From Bog-473 sp963809715 (lineage in GTDB: Bacteria > Actinomycetota > Acidimicrobiia > Acidimicrobiales > RAAP-2): a stretch of 64,000 nt of DNA. Where the stretch lies: assembly GCA_963809715.1 (NCBI GenBank), contig CAWEKO010000003.1, positions 558,001 through 622,000 on the forward strand, in the 5' to 3' direction. Of the stretch, positions 41,495 through 49,423 are shown in pieces. The translations under genes were made by a program, and so were the position numbers. The notes under the pieces were generated by a model, which was not told the origin of the DNA, did not search any database, and worked only from the letters and a program-made list of their open reading frames with translations. Position 1 is the stretch's first letter; each line of letters begins with the position of its first letter.

Positions 41495-41544
41495 ACAGCT
41501 CAGGTCGTGAACAGCTCAGGTCGTGAACAGCTCAGGTCGTGAAC
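41481..41544 (+). repeat. Four-copy 16-bp tandem repeat spanning two convergent stop codons
   Basis: Copies 2-4 (41497, 41513, 41529) are identical AGCTCAGGTCGTGAAC; copy 1 (41481) differs at two positions. Copy 1 contains the stop of the CCPFF gene and copy 4 contains the aceE stop read on the minus strand. Confidence 0.9.
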
Positions 41545-44237
41545 GGGGCCCGGGGTGAGGGTTCGATGCCGAGATCGTCGATGGCGCCCTTGACGACGGT
41601 GCGGTCGATGCGGCCGGTCAGGGCGAGCTGGTGCAGGACGGCCACCACCAGGTGGGCCGCATCCACCTCGAAGTAGGAGCGCAACGCCTCGCGGTTGTCC
41701 GAGCGCCCGAAGCCGTCGGTGCCGAGCGAGCCGTAGGGCCGGTCGACGAAGCGGGAAACCTGGTCGGGGACCGAACGCATGTAGTCGGAGATGCTGACCA
41801 CGGGGTCGGGCCCCGAGCCCAGTGCGTCGGTGATGTAGGCGGTGCGGGGCTCGTCGCCCGGGTGGAGGCGGTTCCAGCGCTCCACCTCGAGGGCGTCGGT
41901 GCGCAGGCGCGTCCACGACGTGACCGCCCAGGCGTCAGCGGCGACGTCGTAGCGCTCGGCCAGGATGCGCTGCGCCTCCATCGCCACGCTCCACATCGGT
42001 CCGGAGAAGCAGAGCGTGGCTCGCAGGGACCCGGGGACCTCGGGGGCGGCGGCGTAGCGGTAGGCGCCGTCGATGATGCCGCGGCGGACCCTCTCGCGGT
42101 CCTCGCCCTCGGGCATGGCCGGCATGGGGTAGGTCTCGTTGTAGAGGGTCAGGTACCAGAAGCGGTCCTGGGGCTCGGAGCCCAGCATCTCGGCAATGGC
42201 CTCTTCGACGATGATCGCGACCTCATAGGCGAAGGAGGCGTCGTAGACCATGGCGGCCGGGTTGGTGGAGGCGAGCAAGGGGGAGTGCCCGTCGTCGTGC
42301 TGGAGGCCCTCGCCCATCAGGGTGGTGCGTCCGGCGGTGCAGCCGGCCAGAATGCCGCGCCCGCGGATGTCGCCGAGCGACCAGGCCAGGTCGCCCACCC
42401 GTTGGAAGCCGAACATGGAGTAGAAGAGGAAGACCGGGACCATGGGCTGGCCCCAGGTGGCGTACGCGGTGGACAGTGCGATGAACGAGGCCAGCGCGCC
42501 GGCTTCGCTGATGCCCTCCTGGAGCATCTGGCCCGAAGAGCTCTCGGCGTAGTGCAGCGGAAGGTCGGCGTCGACAGGGATGTAGTTCTGCCCGTCGGGC
42601 GCGTAGATCTTCGCTTCGGCGATGATCGGCTCGAGGCCGAAGGTCCGGGCCTCGTCGGAGACGATCGGGGCGACCAGCGAACCGACGTCGGGATCGCGGA
42701 CCAGGTTTCGCAACAGGCGGGCGAACACCATCGTGGTCGAGACCGACTGGGTACCCGAGCCGGAGGCGAACTCGGCGAACACCTTGGCCGCGGGCCGGCG
42801 CGCCGGTCTCCGGCGCACCACCCGCACGGGCAGCGGTCCCTGGAGCACCCGCCCGCGGGCGCGCAGGTACTCCATGGCGTCGGAGCCCTCGGCCGGGCGG
42901 ATGTAGGGCGGGTCGCCCTCGAGCGCGTCCTCGGGAATGTCGTCGGTCATGTAGAGCCGGTCGCGCAAAGTGCGCAGCTGCGCCTTGCTCATCTTCTTGA
43001 TCTGGTGGGTGGCGTTGCGCGCCTCGATCTCGGGGCCCAGGGTCCAACCCTTGATCGTCTTGGCCAGGATCACCGTCGGGGCGCCGTGCTGCTCGGTGGC
43101 CAGCTTGTAGGCGGCGTAGAGCTTGCGGTAGTCGTGGCCCCCCCGGGGGAGCGAGACCAGCTCCTCGTCGCTGAGATCCTCGACTATTTTGCGCAGGCGG
43201 GGGTCCGGACCGAAGAAGTGCTCGCGGATGTACGCCCCGGACTCGACGGCGAGTTTCTGGTACTCCCCGTCGACCGTGGTGTTCATGCGGTCGAGCAGCA
43301 CGCCGTCGACGTCCTTGGCCAGCAGCGCGTCCCAGCGCGAGCCCCAGATCACCTTGATCACGTTCCATCCGGCGCCGCGGAAGACGGCTTCGAGTTCCTG
43401 GATGATCTTGCCGTTGCCCCGCACGGGCCCGTCGAGGCGCTGCAGGTTGCAGTTCACCACGAAGATCAGGTTGTCCAGGTGCTCGCGTCCGGCGACGCCG
43501 AGCGCGCCGATCGATTCGGGTTCGTCCATCTCACCGTCTCCGACGAAGCACCAGACGCGGCTCTTCGACGTGTCGACCAGCCGGCGGAGGTGGAGATAGC
43601 GGTTGATGTGCGCCTGGTAGATGGCGGAGATCGGGCCGAGACCCATCGACACGGTCGGGTACTCCCAGAAGTCGGGGAGCGAGCGCGGGTGCGGATAGCT
43701 GGGGAGCCCGTTGCCCCCGACCTCGTGGCGGAAGTTGTCGAGTTGCTCCTCGGTCAGCCTGCCCTCGACGTAGGCGCGGGCGTAGATGCCGGGCGAGGCG
43801 TGACCCTGGAAGTAGACCTGGTCCCCGTACCCTCCGTCCGCCTTGCCCCGGAAGAAGTGGTTGAAGCCGACCTCGTAGAGGGCGGCCGAGCTGGCGTAGG
43901 TCGAGAGATGCCCCCCGATGCCCTCGGTGCGCGCGTTGGCCCGGGTGACCATGGCCGCCGCGTTCCAGCGGATGTAGGCCCGGATCCTGCGCTCCTGGTA
44001 TTCGTCGCCGGGGAACCAGGGTTCGGCGTCGGCCGGGATGGTGTTCACGTACGGGGTCGACACGGCGGCCGGGAAGTCGACCTGCTTGGTGCGTGCCCGC
44101 TCCAGCAGCTTCATGAGCAGGTAACGCGCTCGCGACCTTCCCCGGGCGTCGACCACGGCGTCGAACGAGTCGAGCCACTCCGCTGTCTCGTCCGGATCGG
44201 TATCCGGGACTTGGTGGCTGATCCCGTCGAAGAGCAT
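41532..44237 (-). CDS. aceE: Pyruvate dehydrogenase E1 component, homodimeric (AceE)
   Basis: 901 residues from ATG 44237. The enzyme decarboxylates pyruvate with thiamine diphosphate and acetylates the E2 lipoyl group. The ThDP motif starts at GDGEMDEPESIGALG and closes with NLIFVVNCNLQRLDGPVRGN. GGHLSTYASSAALYEVGFNH, ILAKTIKGWTLGPE and FYSMFGFQRVGDLAWSLGD are AceE hallmarks. E3 and E2 follow nearby on the other strand beyond rnhA. A TACCGT -10 box 6 bases before the ATG suggests leaderless expression. The last three codons fall inside a 16-base tandem repeat. Confidence 0.95.
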   Translation of the reverse strand: MLFDGISHQVPDTDPDETAEWLDSFDAVVDARGRSRARYLLMKLLERARTKQVDFPAAVSTPYVNTIPADAEPWFPGDEYQERRIRAYIRWNAAAMVTRANARTEGIGGHLSTYASSAALYEVGFNHFFRGKADGGYGDQVYFQGHASPGIYARAYVEGRLTEEQLDNFRHEVGGNGLPSYPHPRSLPDFWEYPTVSMGLGPISAIYQAHINRYLHLRRLVDTSKSRVWCFVGDGEMDEPESIGALGVAGREHLDNLIFVVNCNLQRLDGPVRGNGKIIQELEAVFRGAGWNVIKVIWGSRWDALLAKDVDGVLLDRMNTTVDGEYQKLAVESGAYIREHFFGPDPRLRKIVEDLSDEELVSLPRGGHDYRKLYAAYKLATEQHGAPTVILAKTIKGWTLGPEIEARNATHQIKKMSKAQLRTLRDRLYMTDDIPEDALEGDPPYIRPAEGSDAMEYLRARGRVLQGPLPVRVVRRRPARRPAAKVFAEFASGSGTQSVSTTMVFARLLRNLVRDPDVGSLVAPIVSDEARTFGLEPIIAEAKIYAPDGQNYIPVDADLPLHYAESSSGQMLQEGISEAGALASFIALSTAYATWGQPMVPVFLFYSMFGFQRVGDLAWSLGDIRGRGILAGCTAGRTTLMGEGLQHDDGHSPLLASTNPAAMVYDASFAYEVAIIVEEAIAEMLGSEPQDRFWYLTLYNETYPMPAMPEGEDRERVRRGIIDGAYRYAAAPEVPGSLRATLCFSGPMWSVAMEAQRILAERYDVAADAWAVTSWTRLRTDALEVERWNRLHPGDEPRTAYITDALGSGPDPVVSISDYMRSVPDQVSRFVDRPYGSLGTDGFGRSDNREALRSYFEVDAAHLVVAVLHQLALTGRIDRTVVKGAIDDLGIEPSPRAPFTT

Positions 44238-44243
44238 TGGTTC

Positions 44244-44249
44244 ACGGTA
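44244..44249 (-). promoter_or_regulatory. Leaderless -10 box TACCGT (minus strand)
   Basis: On the minus strand TACCGT ends 6 bases before the aceE ATG at 44237. Confidence 0.5.
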
Positions 44250-44302
44250 TCGGCAGGAACGGCCTCCCCGTGACCGGGTCTTCCGGGTGTTACACATTTG
44301 TC

Positions 44303-44767
44303 ATGTCTGCCGAGCGCGCGCCGGTGATCGTCTATACGGACGGGGCCTGTCGGGGGAACCCGGGCCCGGGTGGCTGGGCCTGGGCCATACCGGATGGTCG
44401 CTACGCCAGCGGCGCCGAAGCGCACACCACCAACCAGCGTATGGAGATCACCGCCGCCCTCGAGGCCCTGCGGGCGCTTACTCCTGAGTCACCGTCGGCC
44501 ATCGAGGTGGTGAGCGACTCCACCTACGTGGTCAAGTGCTTCACCGACCGCTGGTGGCAGGGTTGGCAGCGCCGCAACTGGAAGAACTCGCAGAACAAGC
44601 CGGTGGCCAACCGTGACCTGTGGGAGCCGCTGATCGAACTCGCCGTTGCGCACGAAGTCCCGGTCAGCTTCCGGTGGGTCAAGGGGCATTCGGGCGACCG
44701 CTGGAACGACCGCGTGGACGAGCTGGCGACCATCGCCGCCGACACGGGGACCGGCGCCAGCGGCTGA
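44303..44767 (+). CDS. rnhA: Ribonuclease HI
   Basis: 154 residues. The enzyme cuts RNA in RNA-DNA hybrids with two Mg2+ ions. Catalytic acids are visible in YTDGACRGNPGPGGW (Asp), TTNQRMEITAALEAL (Glu), EVVSDSTYVV (Asp) and the C-terminal WVKGHSGDRWNDRVDELA (His and Asp). The handle region WWQGWQRRNWKNSQNKP is present, as in E. coli RNase HI. It is divergent from aceE; a TACACAT sequence about 5 bases before the ATG may be its -10. Confidence 0.95.
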   Translation: MSAERAPVIVYTDGACRGNPGPGGWAWAIPDGRYASGAEAHTTNQRMEITAALEALRALTPESPSAIEVVSDSTYVVKCFTDRWWQGWQRRNWKNSQNKPVANRDLWEPLIELAVAHEVPVSFRWVKGHSGDRWNDRVDELATIAADTGTGASG

Positions 44768-44798
44768 CCGGCCCGTCTGGGGCGGGCGGTGCGAACGG

Positions 44799-44804
44799 TA
44801 GGCT
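44799..44804 (+). promoter_or_regulatory. Candidate -10 box TAGGCT for lpdA operon
   Basis: TAGGCT lies about 110 bases before the lpdA ATG, implying a 5' leader of about 105 bases; no good -35 is seen. Confidence 0.3.
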
Positions 44805-44915
44805 GCCAGGGCACACGCGCGCGGCGCGGGACGGGTCCGCCGGTGCGATCGGGAGATGTCTCGGGGGCCGGACGCGCCGGAAGGTCTTCGTGAGCTCAGA
44901 GGAAGAGGACGGTCG

Positions 44916-46331
44916 ATGAGCACCGAGGAAGAGTTCGACATCGTCGTGATCGGTGGCGGCCCCGGTGGCTACGCCACGGCCCTCTACGGTGCGGCGGCCG
45001 GACTCTCGGTGGCCATCGTGGAGCGGGACAAGGTCGGCGGGACCTGCCTGCACCGGGGCTGCATCCCGGCCAAGGAATTTCTCGAGACGGCCGCCGTGCA
45101 CCGCACCATCGTCGGATCGCAGGAGTTCGGCATCGACGTCTCCGACGTCTCCGTGGACTTCTCGGTCAGCCAGGGCCGCAAGAACGCCGTGGTCGACAAG
45201 CTCTGGAAGGGTCTGGCCGGACTGCTCAAAGGACGCAAGGTCACCACGTTCATCGGGACAGGCACCCTGCGGGCCGACCACCGGGTGGAGGTGGTCGACG
45301 GCGAGCATGCCGGCACGGTGGTGGTCGGGCGCAACGTCGTGTTGGCCGCCGGCTCGGTGCCTCACGTCCTGCCCGGGTTCGAGGTGGACGGGCGCTGGGT
45401 CATGACCTCCGACGAATTCCTCGACCTCAAGGAACTGCCGGCGTCGGTCGCGGTGATCGGCGGCGGGGTGGTCGGCTGCGAATTCGCCTCGCTGCTGGCC
45501 GACCTGGGCTCCAAGGTGACGATCCTCGAGGCGCTCGACGGCATCCTGGTCGGCTGCGACCGTGACATCGTCCGCCTCGTCACCCGCACCTTCAAGAAGC
45601 GCGGCATCGACATCGTGACGGGGGTCAAGGTCGAGAGCCACACGCCGTCGCAGGACGGGAAGGTGACCACCGTGAAGGCGGGGGGCCAGACCTTCGACGT
45701 CGAGGCCATCGTCGTCTCCGTCGGCCGGCGCCCGCGCACCGAGGGTTTGGTGTCCGACGGTGTCGGGGTCCAGATCGACCAGCGCGGCTTCGTGGTCGCC
45801 GACGAGTACCAGCGCACCGGCGCGCCGGGAGTCTGGGCTGTGGGCGACCTCGTCGCCGGCACCCCGCAGCTGGCCCACGTGGGTTTCGCCGAGGCGATCG
45901 TGGCGGTGAAGGGCATGCTCGGTGAGCCCGTCGTGCCCGTCGACAACGGGAAGGTGCCCTGGGCCATCTATTGCCATCCCGAGGTGGCCTTCTGCGGCAT
46001 GACCGAGGAGCAAGCCAAGGACGCGGGCATCCCGGTGATGATCAAGAAGGACCCGTTCGGCGGGAACAGCCGGGCCCAGATCATCGGCGACACCGATGGA
46101 ATGGTGAAGATCATCGCCGAGCAGCGCGCCGACGGCACGGCCGGTCGGATCCTCGGCGTGCACATGTGCGGGCCGTGGGTGACCGAACAACTGAGCGGGG
46201 GCTACCTCGCCGTGAACTGGGAAGCCTTTCCCGACGAAGTCGCACAGTTCATTCAGCCGCACCCCTCGCTGTCGGAGACCTTCGGTGAGACGATGCTGGC
46301 GCTGACCGGAAGGGGAATGCACCTTGGCTGA
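44916..46331 (+). CDS. lpdA: Dihydrolipoyl dehydrogenase (E3)
   Basis: A 471-residue flavoprotein reoxidising dihydrolipoyl groups with NAD+. The FAD loop is VVIGGGPGGYATALYGAA, and the redox disulfide is in GGTCLHRGCIPAKE. The NAD loop is VAVIGGGVVGCEFASLLADL, the second FAD motif is GVWAVGDLVAGTPQLAHVG, and the catalytic His-Glu pair is in PHPSLSETFGE. ATG 44916 is preceded by AGAGGA. It overlaps the E2 gene by eight bases, so E3 and E2 are coupled; aceE lies on the opposite strand nearby. Confidence 0.95.
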   Translation: MSTEEEFDIVVIGGGPGGYATALYGAAAGLSVAIVERDKVGGTCLHRGCIPAKEFLETAAVHRTIVGSQEFGIDVSDVSVDFSVSQGRKNAVVDKLWKGLAGLLKGRKVTTFIGTGTLRADHRVEVVDGEHAGTVVVGRNVVLAAGSVPHVLPGFEVDGRWVMTSDEFLDLKELPASVAVIGGGVVGCEFASLLADLGSKVTILEALDGILVGCDRDIVRLVTRTFKKRGIDIVTGVKVESHTPSQDGKVTTVKAGGQTFDVEAIVVSVGRRPRTEGLVSDGVGVQIDQRGFVVADEYQRTGAPGVWAVGDLVAGTPQLAHVGFAEAIVAVKGMLGEPVVPVDNGKVPWAIYCHPEVAFCGMTEEQAKDAGIPVMIKKDPFGGNSRAQIIGDTDGMVKIIAEQRADGTAGRILGVHMCGPWVTEQLSGGYLAVNWEAFPDEVAQFIQPHPSLSETFGETMLALTGRGMHLG

Positions 46332-47795
46332 CGTGATGATGCCGCAGCTCGGCGAGACGGTGACCGAGGGAACGATCACGCGCTGGATGAAAGGTGTCGG
46401 CGACGACGTGGCGCGCGACGAGCCGCTCTTCGAAGTGTCGACGGACAAGGTCGACTCCGAGGTGCCCTCACCGGCCGCCGGCGTCCTGACCGAGATCCTG
46501 GTGCCCGAAGGAGAAACGGTCGAGGTCGGGGTGCGCCTGGCCGTGATCGGGGACGGATCGGGCGCGTCGGCCGCGCCGGCCGCGGCCGAAGAGGCGCCGG
46601 CGAGCCCGCCGGCCCAGAGCGCGCCGCCGGCCCAGAGCGCGACGCCCGTCCAGTCCGGCGCCGCCGGCTCCCAGCGCCGCCGGCTCAGCGCCAGCGCCAG
46701 CGCCACGCGTCCGAGGCGCCCGCTCCGGCGCCCGCACCCGAGGCGGCCGCTCCGACGGCTGAACCTGGGGCCAACGGGACGGAGCCGACGGTGCTCTCGC
46801 CCATCGTGCGCCGCCTCCTGGCCGAGAACGGCATCGACCCGTCCGAGGTGACGCCGAGCGGCGCCGGCGGGCGCATCACCCGCGAGGACGTGCTGGCGGT
46901 GGTCGACGCGCGCCGGACCACGGCGCCGGCTGCTGTCGCACCGCCACCGCCACCGCCACCGCCGCCACCGCCACCACCACCTGCGGCTCAGGCACCGCCC
47001 GCCTCCGCGGCCGGCGCATCCGCCGCGGTCATGAGTCCGCCCGCGGCGGCGCCGTCCGTCTCGGTCGCGGCCTACCGCGGCGCGGGAGACCAGGTCGTGC
47101 CGTTCTCGAACATGCGCCGGCGCACGGCCGAGCACATGGTGCGCTCGAAGGCGACGTCGCCGCACGCGTTCATCGCCAAGGAGGTCGATTTCGAGACCGT
47201 CGAGCGCGTGCGCAAGGCGTGGGGCGAGCGCTTCAAGGCCGAGGAGGGTTTCTCACTGACCTACCTGCCCTTCGTGGCTCGGGCCACCGTCGAGGCACTG
47301 CGCGACTTCCCGCTGCTCAACGCCTCGGTGGTCGAGGATTCCCTCGTCGTGCACGGCGAGGTCAATCTGGGCATCGCCGTCGACCTGTCCCACGAGGGCC
47401 TGATCGTGCCGGTGATCCACCGGGCCGAGGAAGTCACGCTGCGCGGCGTGGCCCGGCGCATCCGCGACCTGGCCGAGCGGGCGCGCGACCGCAAGCTCAA
47501 CGCGGACGACATCGCGGGGGGCACCTTCTCCATCACCAACGACGGCCCGTTCGGCACCTACTTCACGGTGCCGATCATCAACCAGCCCCAGGTGGCCATC
47601 CTGGCCACCGACGGCATCGCCCGCCGCCCGGTGGTCGTCACCCAGGCCGACGGGTCCGAGTCGATCGCCATCCACTCGACCGGTGTGCTCGGGTGCAGCT
47701 GGGACCACCGGGCCGTCGACGGGGCCTACGTGTCGCTGTTCCTGGCCCGGGTGTCCGACCTTCTCGCCAGCCGCGACTGGGCGGCCGAGCTCTGA
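46324..47795 (+). CDS. Dihydrolipoamide acyltransferase (E2), frame broken in linker
   Basis: The N-terminal part (TTG 46324) has one lipoyl domain with the lipoyl-Lys in STDKVDSEVPSP. After an Ala/Pro linker the frame shifts. The peripheral-subunit-binding domain (LSPIVRRLLAENGIDPSEV) and catalytic domain continue in a different frame from about 46710, ending with GCSWDHRAVDGAYVSLF, whose His and Asp are catalytic. The frames are rejoined if one extra C is removed near 46674 and another near 46706, giving a continuous SAPAPAPASEAPAPAPAP linker. A 14-residue poly-Pro run follows the binding domain. Pyruvate or branched-chain 2-oxoacid specificity is not decided. Confidence 0.85.
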
Positions 47796-47806
47796 GGCCA
47801 GGACCG

Positions 47807-48542
47807 GTGCTGCGCGTCCGGTCGCTCGGGACGGTCCCGTACCACGAGGCCTACGACCTCCAGCACGCCCTGGCCGCGCACGGGGCCGACGACTACCTCC
47901 TCGTCCTCCAGCACCCGCACATGTACACCCTCGGCGCGCACGCCGACGACCGCCACGTGCTCGTCGACCCCGCTTCGGTCGGCGCCGCCCTCGAGCGGAC
48001 GGACCGCGGCGGCGACGTCACCTATCACGGCCCTGGTCAGCTCGTGGCCTACCCGATCGTCACCGTGCCCGACGACCCGTCCTCGGGTCCGGCCCACGTG
48101 CACCGCCTCGAGCAGGTCGTGATCGACACGCTGGCCGACCTCGGCCTGCCCGGGGCCAGCAGCGTCGGGGAGTACCCCGGCGTCTGGGTCGACGCCGACG
48201 GGCCCGACGCCGCGCAAGATCGCCGCCATCGGGGTGCGGACGCGACGGGTCGGTCCCGAGCGCCGCCGCACGCTGCACGGAGTGGCCCTCAACGTGACGA
48301 CCGACTTGGGCATGTTCGGCCACATCGTGCCCTGCGGGATCGCCGATCGCGGCGTCACGTCGCTGGCCGCCGAGGGTCTCGACGTGGACATGGAGACCGT
48401 GCTCGAAGCCTTCGTCGCCCGGGCCACCGCGGCCTTCGCGACCGGATCGGTGGAGCGCAGCGATGTCCGTGCCGGTCCGACGGCGCGCCCGGCGGACCTG
48501 ACCGTCGAGCGACCGCTCCTGCGCCGCCTCCGCCAGGCCGGG
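47807..48542 (+). CDS. lipB: Octanoyltransferase LipB (frame broken; runs into lipA)
   Basis: The enzyme moves octanoyl from ACP to lipoyl-domain lysines. The frame from GTG 47807 carries LQHPHMYTLGAHADDRHV and RGGDVTYHGPGQLVAYPI, then shifts near 48212. The remainder, RKIAAIGVRTRRVG with the catalytic Lys and FGHIVPCGIADRGVTS with the acyl-Cys, lies one frame over. Removing one extra G restores it. After the LipB C-terminus there is no stop codon in this frame, so it continues into LipA. The gene follows E2 by 11 bases, fitting its role in lipoylating that E2. Confidence 0.85.
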
Positions 48543-49419
48543 GTGGCGCCCGAGGACGGGCTCGACCTGGCGACGCGCAAACCGGAGTGGGTGCGCGTGC
48601 CCGTCCGCATCGGGAAGGGCTACCGCAGCCTCGGGGCCACCATCCACGACCTGGGCCTCGTGACCGTGTGCGAGGAGGCGGGTTGCCCGAACATCTACGA
48701 GTGCTGGGCCGACGGCACCGCGACCTTCATGATCAACGGAGAGCGCTGCACCCGGGCCTGTGGCTTCTGCCAGGTCGACACCCGTCACCCCCTGCCTCTG
48801 GCGCCCGACGAGCCCGAGCGGGTGGCCGAGGCGGTCGAGCGCATGCAGCTGAGCCACGCCGTCGTCACCTGCGTGGCCCGCGACGACCTGCCTGACGGCG
48901 GTGCAGGTGCCATGGCGCGCACCATCGAGGCCATCCGGTCCCGCCGGCCGGGGACGTCGGTCGAGGTGCTCATCTCGGACTGTCGCGGCGACGCCGCCTC
49001 GCTCGACACCATCTTCGCCGCCCGGCCCGACGTCTTGAACCACAACATCGAGACGGTGGCCCGGCTGCAGCGGGCCGTCCGGCCGTCCGCCGGCTACGCG
49101 CGCAGCCTCTCGGTGCTGGCCCGCGCCGGCGCCGCCGGCCTGGTGACCAAGTCCGGGTTGATGGTCGGGCTGGGCGAGCAGGAGGACGAAGTGGTCGCCA
49201 CCATGGCCGATCTGCGCGCCGTCGGGGTCTCCATCGTGACGGTCGGGCCAGTACCTGCGTCCGAGCCGCCACCACCTGCCGGTGTCGCGTTACTGGAGGC
49301 CCGAGGAGTTCGAGGGCCTGCGCCGGTCCGGCGTGGAGTTGGGCCTCGCCCACGTCGAGGCGTCTCCACTCACCCGGTCGAGCTACCACGCGCGTGAGGC
49401 CGCCTCCGCCGTGCGCTGA
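48543..49419 (+). CDS. lipA: Lipoyl synthase LipA (in frame with lipB; 3' frame break)
   Basis: A radical SAM enzyme that inserts two sulfurs into octanoyl groups. The auxiliary cluster Cys are in CEEAGCPNIYEC, the SAM cluster in CTRACGFCQVD, and the closing Arg-Ser-Ser-Tyr motif is in the last segment. GTG 48543 is one possible separate start, but the frame is open from LipB. Near 49248 one extra C (GGGCCAG for GGGCAG) breaks the frame; the correct C-terminus (QYLRPS ... PLTRSSYHAREAASAVR) continues in the next frame to TGA 49419. It follows E2 and LipB in one unit. Confidence 0.88.
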
Positions 49420-49423
49420 GCGC

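Noticed and set aside
41481..41544. Phage or element attachment site
   Set aside because: Direct repeats are present, but no integrase, transposase or tRNA is nearby and flanking genes are core metabolism.
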